Assembly: GCF_009903685.1 (NCBI RefSeq)
Contig: NZ_JAAABI010000001.1
Coordinates: forward strand, 1,054,001-1,118,000
Direction of reading: 5' to 3'
DNA from: Flagellimonas ochracea
Lineage (GTDB): Bacteria; Bacteroidota; Bacteroidia; Flavobacteriales; Flavobacteriaceae
DNA: 64,000 bases
The notes under the pieces were generated by a model that saw only the letters and a program-made list of their open reading frames with translations, was not told the origin of the DNA and ran no database searches. Every line of letters starts with the position of its first letter. The first letter of the stretch is position 1. The position numbers and the translations under genes are program-made. Below are positions 38,400 through 46,915 of the stretch, one piece after another.

Positions 38400-39212
38400 A
38401 TGAAATTAAGGTCGCTTTTCGTAATTGCCGGTGTATCCCTTGTCCTTTTTTTGGTCTCAGCCTATTTCTTGCTTAATCCCAAAGTACCTGTCAATGTAAC
38501 GGCAGGAAGTGAGGATTTCGAGAGTACGTCAGCATTGATTGAACACATAAAAAGCCAACATGCCAAAGATCACTTGAAAGCCTTCACCTTTATTCAAGAG
38601 ACCGTCAGGTTCAATCAGCAAGGCTCTCCAACCGATACAACCATTTGGTACGAGGCGATTCGCTATCCCAAAGATTTTAGAATTGATTTTGGAGATCCTG
38701 AAAATGGAAATGCCAATATTAACAGGAATGACAGTATTTATGTCTTTCGAGGGAACGAGCTCGTCCACCGAGGCCCTGAAATTCAGGAGTTTCTTATACT
38801 TGAGGGTGGACTCTTCCATTATTCCGTGGAAGAAACCTTGGAACGATTGGAAAAATTGGGGGTTGATACCGATGTTTTCAGTAAATCCAATTATAAAAAC
38901 AAGCCTATCTATATTATTGGTTCCACAGAAGGGAAATTGAACAAGCCCCAAATATGGTTGGATGAAGAAAAGCTATATGTGGTTAGGCGATTTAGTAAGG
39001 GAAAACAGGGAGAGCTTTATGAAGTGAATTACGATGAATTCAAAAATTTTGATGGGCATTGGATTGAAACTTGGATTGAGTTTCGAGTGGATGGCAATCT
39101 AATTCAAACAGAGCGGTATAAGGACATTGATGTGGGGCCAAGTCTTGATGATGCCGATTTTAATCCCAATCTCTTTGGAAAGCAGTATTGGTTCGATACC
39201 GAAAAATCATAA
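38400..39212 (+). CDS. Membrane-anchored LolA-like protein of unknown function
   Basis: A 270-residue protein with one N-terminal hydrophobic helix (about 5-26), which may be an uncleaved anchor. The periplasmic part is mostly antiparallel beta-sheet with repeated short strands (AFTFIQETVRFNQQG, YEAIRYPKDFRIDFGD, KPQIWLDEEKLYVVRRF). That pattern recalls the LolA/LolB lipoprotein-carrier fold (outer-membrane lipoprotein-sorting-like). No lipobox and no catalytic motif are seen. It stands alone, divergent from the AraC gene by 104 bp. Confidence 0.7.
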   Translation: MKLRSLFVIAGVSLVLFLVSAYFLLNPKVPVNVTAGSEDFESTSALIEHIKSQHAKDHLKAFTFIQETVRFNQQGSPTDTTIWYEAIRYPKDFRIDFGDPENGNANINRNDSIYVFRGNELVHRGPEIQEFLILEGGLFHYSVEETLERLEKLGVDTDVFSKSNYKNKPIYIIGSTEGKLNKPQIWLDEEKLYVVRRFSKGKQGELYEVNYDEFKNFDGHWIETWIEFRVDGNLIQTERYKDIDVGPSLDDADFNPNLFGKQYWFDTEKS

Positions 39213-39291
39213 TGATTCAATACACGGTTCAAGAAGTAAAATCCAGATTACTGGGACCACAATTTATAAGAAGGTACAGAACAAGAAACAC

Positions 39292-39319
39292 AAAAAAAGC
39301 CATCAATTAAGATGGCTTT
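39292..39319 (-). terminator. Intrinsic terminator of cspA
   Basis: On the minus strand AAAGCCATC, loop TTAATT, and GATGGCTTT form a 9-bp stem that runs into seven T. It lies 22 bp after the cspA stop codon. On the plus strand there is no T-run. Confidence 0.85.
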
Positions 39320-39341
39320 GAACTATTATGAGTAAGGTAAA

Positions 39342-39536
39342 TTAGTCGATTAATTCAACATTAACCGCATTCATACCCTTCTGTCCTCTTTCTACCGTAA
39401 ATTTTACGTTGTCGTTTTCTCTTATTTCATCAATAAGACCACTTTGATGTACAAATACATCCTCGTCAGAATCTACGGGTTTAATAAAACCAAATCCTTT
39501 GGCACTATTGAAAAATTTTACTGTTCCTTCTTGCAT
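39342..39536 (-). CDS. Cold-shock protein (CspA family)
   Basis: A 64-residue single-stranded nucleic-acid-binding OB-fold protein. It has the RNP1 motif KGFGFIKP and the RNP2-like VFVHQSGL, both complete. It acts as an RNA chaperone. A Bacteroidota -7 box at 39911-39919 would give a leader of about 365 bases, and long leaders are known to control translation of E. coli cspA with temperature. A strong terminator follows. The gene is monocistronic. Confidence 0.95.
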   Translation of the reverse strand: MQEGTVKFFNSAKGFGFIKPVDSDEDVFVHQSGLIDEIRENDNVKFTVERGQKGMNAVNVELID

Positions 39537-39919
39537 TACTTTATATTTATTGTTTACTATTCTTTTTAATGTTCTTTGGAAATAATTCCCAACCCTGTCC
39601 TTAGATGTTTTTTGTAGAACGTGGGCTTGTTCTCTTTGAGAACTTTAGATTTTTTGTCAATCTCTATTAATATTTAAATCTATTCGCTAAAAGTTCAAAA
39701 ACAAGGAAAAGGCAAAAGGATGGATAACAAACAGAAATATATCTAAAGATGAAGACTTGTCTTTATTAAAAACAACGTCATTACTAATGTTGCTATCCTA
39801 ATGTTTAGCTTAAAAATGTTTTTGCACTATTGCTAAAAAATGAAGAGAGCTTAAACGAATACTGAATCTGTGAAGACTTAACTAATCTGGGCTTTCCCAA
39901 TTTTATTGATGCAAAGATA
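39537..39919 (-). promoter_or_regulatory. Long cspA leader with candidate promoter
   Basis: No coding gene is supported here. At 39911-39919 the minus strand reads TATCTTTGC, an excellent match to TAnnTTTG. TTTTG lies 12 bp further upstream, closer than usual. A start near 39904 would leave about 365 untranslated bases before the cspA ATG. The leader is AT-rich; I could not fold it by eye. Confidence 0.5.
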
Positions 39920-40016
39920 GTCTTAATTTTCCAAAATATATAAAAAAAGTGTAAAATGCAGGAAATAAGTCCATTAAAGATTAAATAAACCAATAAGTCG
40001 ACCAAAACTGAATAGT

Positions 40017-40706
40017 ATGGCTCTGCAATAGTTGGAATTCCAGAAGGAACTATCTGACAAATTTAAAGTGGTGACCTATGACAGGGCGGGTTGCGGATGG
40101 AGCGACCCATCCCCATATTCAAGAACAGCAGTAAACATTGTGGAAGAACTCAATACTGGGCTTGAAAAAATGGGAATAGGTAGATCATTTATACTTATTG
40201 GACATTCATATGGGGCCTCATCGTGAAAGCTTTTGCCAAACAGTTTCCAGAAAAGGTAAAAGTGCTTATTCTGGTTGATTCCGCTTTAGAATATCAATTC
40301 GACCATCTACCACCAATGATTTCCAACGTACTGGAAGCTGGAAAGCAGCAGTTTAAATAGATCAGATCAATGGCCCGAATGGGACACCTCAAATCAAACC
40401 ACATTCCCATTGATTCTACATTGGATAAAAAATACTAGAACGCATATCAGCATAATTCTCCCAAACCTTCATATTATGATGCCATGTATAGCGAAATGGA
40501 CTTGCTGCCCTTGACCTACGAACAAAGTGAAATCAAAACTCCAATGGATATTCCACTATTGGTAATCTCCGCCTGGGACAGCTTCGAAGCTTTTTAGAAA
40601 GTACCAAATCTACCCAAAGAAGAGAGTAATAAAGCTTGGGCAGTGCTGCAGAAAAAACTTTTTGAATATATATACAAACGGCCAACATCATATTATTGAC
40701 CCTTGA
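40017..40706 (+). pseudogene. Decayed alpha/beta-hydrolase gene
   Basis: Joining two frames gives a recognisable alpha/beta-hydrolase: VVTYDRAGCGWSDPSP, then the nucleophile elbow GHSYG, then, after a one-base deletion near 40213 (four G where five are needed), GLIVKAFAKQFPEKVKVLIL. In-frame stops lie at 40029-40031, 40358-40360, 40436-40438 and 40595-40597. A further shift near 40680 is needed to read the NGQHHIID end. The normal signal peptide and N-terminal beta-strands are missing. This gene is dead; at most a 64-residue fragment could be made. It sits between cspA and ybbP. Confidence 0.85.
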
Positions 40707-40723
40707 TTTGTTTTTTCGAAATT

Positions 40724-43279
40724 TTACCCCCCTTCCTTCCGGAGCACTTCAAGTGGAGGGCTTTTCAGTACACTTTTGCTGTTCAACAATCCAATGACAA
40801 GTACAAGGACCATTATACCGGGCAATACCACTAAAAAAGGAATACCTGAAGGCACAAAGCTTACCTCAAAGACAAACCGTGCTAACAGCAGACTGCCCAA
40901 TAAGGACAAAAGTATGCCGATACCTCCTCCCAAAAGTCCCAAATAGAGGTATTCAAGCGCAGCAATGCGCAGAATTTGTTTGCCTTTAGCTCCCAAAGTA
41001 CGCAAAAGCACATTTTCTTTGATTCTTTGGTATTTACTCGTCCGTACCGAACCAATAAGCACAATAATTCCAGTTAAAATGCTGAAGAAGGCCATAAAGT
41101 TGATTACCCAAGCAATTTTGTTCAGAATATCTTCGATGACCGTAAAAATCTGTCTTAAATCGATAATGGACACTGTTGGAAATTTTCGCACGAGGTCACG
41201 TTGTAATGCGGCCGATTTGGCTGCATCTGGAGCTTTGGTGGTCAAGACATGAAACTGGGGGGCCCCTTCCAAAACCCCTGAAGGAAACAGAATAGAAAAA
41301 TTGACCTGCATACGGGCCCAATCCACTTCACGAAGATGGGCCACTTTGGTTTCCATCAATACCCCCTGTACATTGAATACTATAGTATCCCCTATTTTGA
41401 CCTGTGCATCGGCTGCCACGTTATCGGACATCGATATGGGAATAATTCCATTACCTTCACGTGCAAGCGGCCAAGTACCTTCTACCGTTCGCTCAGAGGC
41501 GACCAGTGAATCACGATAGGTGACCCTGAATTCATGGAACAAAACCCAACGATTCATGGTAACGGTGGAATCTAGAATAAGTTCTCGTACTGGACGCTCC
41601 TTGATTTGATGCATCCGCATGGTGATAATGGGAATATTGTTCAAAACAGGCAGTCCTGATGCTTCGATACTATTGGCAGCAGCTTGTTTTTCATTGCTTT
41701 GTACGTCCAATAGGATAAGGTTGGGTGTATCCTCCGAAGCTTCGAAGGAAACTTGGGCCAATAGAATATCTTTTGTGAAGTAAAGCGTACTAATCAAAAA
41801 GGTGCCCACGCCAATGGCCAAAACAAGGACCGTTGTCTGGTTGTTGGGCCGATACAGGTTCAAGAGACTCTGCCGGGCCGTAAACCCCCAGGAAGTTGGA
41901 AAATATTTTTTGATGGCCCGCATAAAAAGTGTCGCGACACCTCCCAAAAGTGCAAAGACCACCAAGATGCCCAGCACAAAATACAGCGCATATCGAACAC
42001 TGCCCAATAACCAAAAAGAGAAGGAGAAAATAAACAGTACAATACCCAATAAGACCCATAACTGTGCTTTTCGTGATTTTTGATATCCGTTCTCTTCAAC
42101 CCGCAACACCTGTAGGGGTGAAACAAACCAAGTGTTCAATAAGGGCATCAGCGCAAACAATACCGATAACAATATTCCCAATACCAATCCAGACCAAAGG
42201 GCATTGGGCACGAGGGAAATCTGGACTTCAAACGGTAAAAAACCCTGTAACAGTAAAGGAAAGGACTGTTGCAGGAGCAATCCGCCCAGCACTCCAAAAA
42301 TACCGCCCAATAGTCCCATACCCGCAATTTGCAGCAGATAGATCAAAAAGGTTTGTCTTCGGGTAGCTCCGATACATTTTAATACGGCCACGGACCGTAA
42401 TTTCTCTTTGATATAGATATGCACCGAACTGGCAACACCTACACAGCCCAATAAAAGCGCAATAAAGGCGATAAGATTAAGAAACTTTCCGAAATTATCA
42501 TAGCTTCTCCCAAGCTGTTTTGCAGTACTGATGTGCGTATCCAAATCTGCGTTTTCAACATCGAGTTGAGGATCGACAACCCTATCCAACTCCTCCAAAT
42601 CCTGTCCGGGTTCGGCAACAAAATAATAGTCATATCCTATTCGACTTCCCACTTGTATTAGTCCTGTGCCTTCTACCACATCGTAGGGAATAATTACGGG
42701 AGGAGCCACCGCAGCCCCAATTCCCGAGGTTCCTGGAGCGGAAATCAAAGTGCCCACAATGGGGAACACCGTATTTCCCACCTTAATCGAATCCCCTTTT
42801 TGCATCCCATATTGTAGCATAAGTGTTGCATCTACGAGGGCGCCGCCTGACTCTTGATAGGTTTGGGCTGCGGCTACAGGTTTAGTTTCCAGTTCACCGT
42901 AAAACGGGTATCCGCCTTCAATGCCGCGTACCCCGACCAATTTAGTATCCCCAGTTTTCGGGAAAACCGCCATTGAGGCAAACCCCACAGAACGCCCATC
43001 AGCCCCTCCAAGGGAATCTATAATGGCCAATACCTTTTCATTCGGGGGCTTGTTACTATCAATTACAAAATCGGCCCCCATTAAGGCCTTGGATTGAATT
43101 GCAATGTTTTCTTCCAAGTTCTTACTAAAGGACTGAATGGACACAACCGCGGCAATGCCCAAAATAATGGAAGCCATAAACAAAAGCAGACGACTGCCAC
43201 TGGCCTTGCTGTCGCGCCAAGCCATTTTCAGCAGCCATTTCCATCCTGGCCCGGATATCTTTTTAGAGGAATTTCTCAC
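40724..43279 (-). CDS. ybbP: ABC transporter permease, YbbP-like (FtsX/MacB type)
   Basis: An 851-residue inner-membrane protein with two FtsX domains and about ten helices: one near the N-terminus (LLLFMASIILGIAAVVSI), a cluster of helices in the middle and three at the end. I start it at the GTG at 43279, which overlaps the ybbA TGA as GTGA; an ATG at 43225 is an alternative. E. coli YbbP pairs with the YbbA ATPase next to tesA, and the same three-gene layout occurs here. Such type VII ABC systems drive periplasmic events rather than classical transport; the substrate is unknown. Confidence 0.88.
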   Translation of the reverse strand: MRNSSKKISGPGWKWLLKMAWRDSKASGSRLLLFMASIILGIAAVVSIQSFSKNLEENIAIQSKALMGADFVIDSNKPPNEKVLAIIDSLGGADGRSVGFASMAVFPKTGDTKLVGVRGIEGGYPFYGELETKPVAAAQTYQESGGALVDATLMLQYGMQKGDSIKVGNTVFPIVGTLISAPGTSGIGAAVAPPVIIPYDVVEGTGLIQVGSRIGYDYYFVAEPGQDLEELDRVVDPQLDVENADLDTHISTAKQLGRSYDNFGKFLNLIAFIALLLGCVGVASSVHIYIKEKLRSVAVLKCIGATRRQTFLIYLLQIAGMGLLGGIFGVLGGLLLQQSFPLLLQGFLPFEVQISLVPNALWSGLVLGILLSVLFALMPLLNTWFVSPLQVLRVEENGYQKSRKAQLWVLLGIVLFIFSFSFWLLGSVRYALYFVLGILVVFALLGGVATLFMRAIKKYFPTSWGFTARQSLLNLYRPNNQTTVLVLAIGVGTFLISTLYFTKDILLAQVSFEASEDTPNLILLDVQSNEKQAAANSIEASGLPVLNNIPIITMRMHQIKERPVRELILDSTVTMNRWVLFHEFRVTYRDSLVASERTVEGTWPLAREGNGIIPISMSDNVAADAQVKIGDTIVFNVQGVLMETKVAHLREVDWARMQVNFSILFPSGVLEGAPQFHVLTTKAPDAAKSAALQRDLVRKFPTVSIIDLRQIFTVIEDILNKIAWVINFMAFFSILTGIIVLIGSVRTSKYQRIKENVLLRTLGAKGKQILRIAALEYLYLGLLGGGIGILLSLLGSLLLARFVFEVSFVPSGIPFLVVLPGIMVLVLVIGLLNSKSVLKSPPLEVLRKEGG

Positions 43280-43965
43280 GACTCGACCAATACTTCGTTC
43301 GAGATCACTTTGCCGCCTCGTAATCGCAGTAGGCGTTGGCATTTTTGGGCCAATTCCAAATCGTGGGAGACAATGACCAAAGTAGTTCCTGCCTCTTGGT
43401 TGAGCTCAAACAGCAGTTGTACCACACGGTCGCCCGTATCTTGATCGAGATTGCCCGTAGGCTCATCTGCAAATAAAATTGAAGGGCTATTTGAAAAGGC
43501 CCGTGCCAGGGCCACCCGTTGCTGCTCTCCACCTGAAAGCTGTGATGGATAATGGTGCAGGCGGTCGCCCAAACCGACCTTGCCTAAAAGTTCCTTACCA
43601 ATTTTCGTTGGATTCTTTGCTCCTTGTAATTCCAAAGGTACTATTACATTTTCAAGGGCAGTCAAAGTGGGCAACAACTGAAAATTCTGAAAGATAAAGC
43701 CAACCTCTTGGTTGCGCAATTGGGCACGCTCATCTTCGTTGAGCGTACTTAAATTGGTGCCACATAGTTCCACAGTTCCTGTATCGGGATAATCCAGTCC
43801 TGCACAAAGGCCCAATAGGGTGGTCTTTCCACTGCCCGAGGGCCCTACGATGGAGAAGGTCTCCCCTGCTTCGATACTGAAATTGATGTCATCCAACACC
43901 GTTAATTGTTTCGAGCCACTCGTATAGGTCTTCCCTAGGTGCTCGACGTTTAATATCTTTGACAT
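43276..43965 (-). CDS. ybbA: ABC transporter ATP-binding protein, YbbA/LolD-like
   Basis: A 229-residue ATPase with all motifs: Walker [14 protein letters not shown]-loop [17 protein letters not shown], signature [14 protein letters not shown], Walker [13 protein letters not shown] and H-loop [10 protein letters not shown]. It powers the YbbP permease encoded immediately downstream with a 4-base overlap. I chose the ATG at 43965 ([14 protein letters not shown]). It is divergent from the tesA-like gene by 71 bp, as in E. coli. Confidence 0.93.
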   Translation of the reverse strand: MSKILNVEHLGKTYTSGSKQLTVLDDINFSIEAGETFSIVGPSGSGKTTLLGLCAGLDYPDTGTVELCGTNLSTLNEDERAQLRNQEVGFIFQNFQLLPTLTALENVIVPLELQGAKNPTKIGKELLGKVGLGDRLHHYPSQLSGGEQQRVALARAFSNSPSILFADEPTGNLDQDTGDRVVQLLFELNQEAGTTLVIVSHDLELAQKCQRLLRLRGGKVISNEVLVES

Positions 43966-44036
43966 AGCAATTTTGCTTCCTTTTTTCTCAAACAAGAAAA
44001 ATAGGCAAATGATTTTGATTTTAAGGCCCGTAACCT

Positions 44037-44723
44037 ATGCAAGACCTCTTAAAGTTTCGTTATTTTTTTCTGCTTTTCTGCCTAATTTCCTGTGGGGATG
44101 CCCCAAAAAAAGCTCCAGATACCACAGATGGCAATAGCAGCCCGGAAAACACCATTGCCACGGAAACCACCGGAAAAGTAATCCTGTTCTTTGGGGATAG
44201 CCTTACCGCGGGCTATGGTTTGGAACTCGAAGAGGCCTTCCCGGCACTGATTCAAAACCGTTTGGATTCATTGGGTCTCAATTATACGGTGATCAATTCA
44301 GGACTCAGCGGAGAAACTACTTCAGGTGGGCGCAACCGTCTGGATTGGGTATTGAACCAAAAGGTCGATGTGTTTGTGTTGGAGCTGGGTGCCAATGATG
44401 GGCTTCGTGGTATTCCTTTAGCAGAAACCCGCAGCAATTTGCAAGCGATAATCGATTTGGTAAGAAAAAGGAATCCTGATACCGAAATTGTACTTGCTGG
44501 CATGCAAATACCACCTAATATGGGCCCAGAATACACCACAGAATTTCGCAAAATCTTCCCCGAACTGGCCGAAGAGAATGGAATCGCTTTAATCCCTTTT
44601 TTATTGGAAGGCGTTGCAGGTAACCCTGAATTAAATTTGGAAGATGGCATACACCCTACTCCAGAAGGGCACCAAATTGTTAGGGACAATGTTTGGACAG
44701 TGTTGGAAAAAGTGTTACAGTAG
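44037..44723 (+). CDS. tesA: GDSL arylesterase/lysophospholipase (TesA-like) lipoprotein
   Basis: A 228-residue lipoprotein (LLFCLISC lipobox) followed by a short Ala/Thr/Pro-rich linker. The SGNH-hydrolase blocks are complete: FFGDSLTAGYGL (Ser), NSGLSGETTSGG (Gly), ELGANDGLRG (Asn) and DGIHPTPEGH (Asp and His). E. coli TesA is a periplasmic thioesterase/protease I/lysophospholipase L1; here a lipid-anchored form is predicted. It is divergent from ybbA, and the two may share a control region. Confidence 0.9.
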   Translation: MQDLLKFRYFFLLFCLISCGDAPKKAPDTTDGNSSPENTIATETTGKVILFFGDSLTAGYGLELEEAFPALIQNRLDSLGLNYTVINSGLSGETTSGGRNRLDWVLNQKVDVFVLELGANDGLRGIPLAETRSNLQAIIDLVRKRNPDTEIVLAGMQIPPNMGPEYTTEFRKIFPELAEENGIALIPFLLEGVAGNPELNLEDGIHPTPEGHQIVRDNVWTVLEKVLQ

Positions 44724-44845
44724 ACTGTTTCTTAAGAACCACAGAATTTGTTTCCATGGTTTACGCAAGGATGAAATGTGTTGAGGCAAATTCAATAAAA
44801 GATTGAATACTCTTTAATACCAATTGATCATAACTGCAGAATATA

Positions 44846-44867
44846 TCTGATATAAGATCATATCAGA
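44846..44867. repeat. 8-bp inverted repeat downstream of tesA
   Basis: TCTGATAT, loop AAGATC, ATATCAGA. The span 44724-44968 holds no gene. The stem may help end tesA transcription, but no T-run follows directly. Confidence 0.4.
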
Positions 44868-44968
44868 GAGAAAAAATGACTTTTTAACCACTTATGAAAA
44901 TGCTTCAAAATCAGAAATCCACCTGAACTACATTGCGGTACTTGCTATACCCGTAAAACCATTACCGA

Positions 44969-45352
44969 CTACTTCTGTAATTGATAAAATAAATAAGGTG
45001 CCAGAGTAATCCAAATCAGTACTAGAATCCAAACCCGTCCAGCAATAATATTGTAATCATTTAGCAATTTACTCCAAGAATGACCCGCAACATAGTGTCC
45101 AAATAAAAATTCAAATACTACAGTCAGCGCGAGCCAGAATAGCCCAATATTGAAGGCTTGTTGAGATGATTCAGGCTTGAATAATCGAAGGATTAGCCAT
45201 ATGTAAATCCCAAAAAAAAAGATTAATGTGAGCGTTGAGACTTGATGGGCATTTAATTCTTTTAGGCGCCTTGTAATAATCTTCTCTCGCAGTAATCCGT
45301 TGGCAATTGCGATAAATACCATTGGTAGCCATGCCAAAACATATTTCCACAT
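44969..45352 (-). CDS. Small polytopic membrane protein of unknown function
   Basis: A 127-residue protein with four predicted helices (about 4-19, 38-58, 70-90 and 104-124). It has conserved-looking charged patches LLREKIITRRLKELNAHQVS and FGHYVAGHSWSKLLNDYNI. I recognise the general type from many genomes but no function is known. It is the last gene before the tRNA remnant and would belong to the host side of the junction. Confidence 0.72.
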   Translation of the reverse strand: MWKYVLAWLPMVFIAIANGLLREKIITRRLKELNAHQVSTLTLIFFFGIYIWLILRLFKPESSQQAFNIGLFWLALTVVFEFLFGHYVAGHSWSKLLNDYNIIAGRVWILVLIWITLAPYLFYQLQK

Positions 45353-45455
45353 AATTCCTTTTTTATATTATGAATTCGTTCTTCCTCAATTTAGCGCATC
45401 TAATTAGAAAATCAAATGATTTTATCCGCTTACTCCAAAAACGACAAGAAAAGAA

Positions 45456-45480
45456 AAAACCTCAGGAATACCGAGGTTTT
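45456..45480 (-). terminator. Intrinsic terminator of the tRNA-Arg gene (remnant)
   Basis: The minus strand reads AAAACCTC-GG-TATT-CC-(T)-GAGGTTTT followed by a T-rich stretch. It lies 8 bases beyond the tRNA discriminator base and is what one expects after an intact tRNA gene, which marks this side as original host sequence. Confidence 0.75.
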
Positions 45481-45487
45481 GAAATAG

Positions 45488-45529
45488 TGATCGCGACAGG
45501 ATTCGAACCTGTGACCGTCTGCTTAGAAG
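45488..45529 (-). other. 3' remnant of tRNA-Arg(UCU): attachment-site core
   Basis: The minus strand matches a tRNA from the anticodon loop to the discriminator base. It has loop CTTCTAA (anticodon TCT at 45527-45525), 3' anticodon arm GCAGA (45522-45518), T-arm ACAGG-TTCGAAT-CCTGT (45512-45496), acceptor strand CGCGATC and discriminator A (45488). The 5' side of the anticodon stem should read TCTGC but is GACG-like, and no D-arm or 5' acceptor strand follows. Starting at the anticodon loop and ending at the 3' end is typical of tRNA attachment sites for tyrosine recombinases, and an integrase gene lies 150 bp away. Confidence 0.82.
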
Positions 45530-45611
45530 CGTCTTCGGAAAGAAATCTCAAAAAAGGAAAAACACTATAATTTATTGATTTTTAGATATATACATAATTT
45601 TTAGTATCATT

Positions 45612-45658
45612 TGATATGGTTTAATATCACCCATTTGTTTGCAAATTGTTTGCAAATT
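45612..45658. repeat. Inverted and tandem repeats just upstream of the integrase gene
   Basis: TGATAT (45612-45617) and ATATCA (45624-45629) form an inverted repeat. GTTTGCAAATT occurs twice in tandem (45637-45647 and 45648-45658), placing two TTTGCAAA palindromes 11 bp apart, one helical turn. These could be integrase arm sites or an operator for the integrase promoter. Confidence 0.5.
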
Positions 45659-45678
45659 TTTTTAGTACCTTGAAGAAT

Positions 45679-46899
45679 ATGAGGACGTATTTGATGCTTT
45701 TATTGGATACTCGAAGAGCTAAAAAAGATGGCTCTTTTCCCATTATTTTTCGCCTTACCCACTTGCGAAAAACAACTTCTATTGCGACTGGGTATTCAAT
45801 ATTAGAAAAATATTGGGACTCTCAAAAATGTGCCATAAAAAGGACCTACACCAAAGTAGAGTACATAGCGAGGTTGAATACTTTGCTCCTCAAGGAGGAA
45901 GCAAGGGCAAATGATATTATCAACAGACTTTATGATAGTGGAAAACTCAATTATTTATCCATTACCCAAGTAAAGAACAGAATAACCCAAAACAGCACCT
46001 ATGTTTCATTCTATACTTTTGGAGAGTCTTTAGCGGAAGACCTTAGAACTGCACACCGATACGGGACCGCCCGAAATTATACTGGTATTATCTCTATTTT
46101 GAGAACATTTACCAAGGGAAAAGATCTAAAGTTCAATGAATTGAACTATGATTTTATCAAAAGATTTGAGCATTATCATTTGGCCAAAGGCAACGGATAT
46201 AATAGTCTTTCCACTTACCTAAGAGCTATCAAGGCAATTTATAACAAAGGTATCAAGGCTGGATTGATTGAGCGTGAGGCATATCCTTTCACACACTATA
46301 CTATCAGACAAGTTCCTACAGAAAAGAGGGCACTGTCAATGGAGAACATAAGAAAAATAATGGATTTAAAACTTCCAAAGGATATGGTTCTCTTTAGGTA
46401 CCGTAATTACTTCATTTGCTCATTTCTACTTTATGGCATGAACTTTACTGATATGGCCTACTTAAAAGTTGGAGACATCATCGATGGACGAATTAAGTTC
46501 AGGCGAAAGAAAACCGGCAAATTGTACGATATCAAAATTACTGAGCAGCTTTCAGAAATTCTCAAGATTTATCTTGATGGAAAATCAAAGATGGATTATA
46601 TCTTTCCTGTAATCAAAAGAAAAAGTCCAGCATTGCAAGAACGTGAAATCTCTTGGGAACGCCAACGTTACAATCGAGGCTTGAAAATCATTGGAGAAAT
46701 GTGCGATATTGAGCAAAAACTAACCACCTACGTTTCACGTCATAGTTTTGCAACCCAAGCGATGCTAAATGATATTCCGCTACATGCTATATCCACTATG
46801 CTCGGGCACAGTAAATTAAATACCACGCAGATTTATCTGAAGTCGCTACCAACAAACATCTTAGATGATTACAATGAAAAGCTAGTTGCTTCTTTGTAG
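45679..46899 (+). CDS. Tyrosine recombinase/site-specific integrase (Bacteroidota CTn type)
   Basis: A 406-residue integrase. It has an N-terminal arm-binding domain (MRTYLMLLLDTRRAKKDGSF), a SAM-like core-binding domain (about 100-200), and a catalytic domain with RRKKTGKLY (Lys), TYVSRHSFAT (Arg354), MLGHSK (His377) and the nucleophile Tyr386 in TQIYLKSL. In the box I region it has LLYGMNFTDMAYL, without the usual Arg; the related IntDOT of CTnDOT also lacks it. I prefer the ATG at 45679 to an upstream TTG. It lies beside a tRNA-Arg remnant, so it probably inserted this region. It converges on the DUF983 gene, 16 bp away. Confidence 0.9.
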   Translation: MRTYLMLLLDTRRAKKDGSFPIIFRLTHLRKTTSIATGYSILEKYWDSQKCAIKRTYTKVEYIARLNTLLLKEEARANDIINRLYDSGKLNYLSITQVKNRITQNSTYVSFYTFGESLAEDLRTAHRYGTARNYTGIISILRTFTKGKDLKFNELNYDFIKRFEHYHLAKGNGYNSLSTYLRAIKAIYNKGIKAGLIEREAYPFTHYTIRQVPTEKRALSMENIRKIMDLKLPKDMVLFRYRNYFICSFLLYGMNFTDMAYLKVGDIIDGRIKFRRKKTGKLYDIKITEQLSEILKIYLDGKSKMDYIFPVIKRKSPALQEREISWERQRYNRGLKIIGEMCDIEQKLTTYVSRHSFATQAMLNDIPLHAISTMLGHSKLNTTQIYLKSLPTNILDDYNEKLVASL

Positions 46900-46915
46900 T
46901 TATCAATAAACTCTA

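Noticed and set aside
40032-40226. A small 64-residue hydrolase-like gene.
   Set aside because: It is the front piece of the frameshifted pseudogene and ends right after the nucleophile elbow.
45488-45560. A complete tRNA-Arg gene.
   Set aside because: There is no matching 5' anticodon strand, D-arm or 5' acceptor strand; only the 3' part is present.
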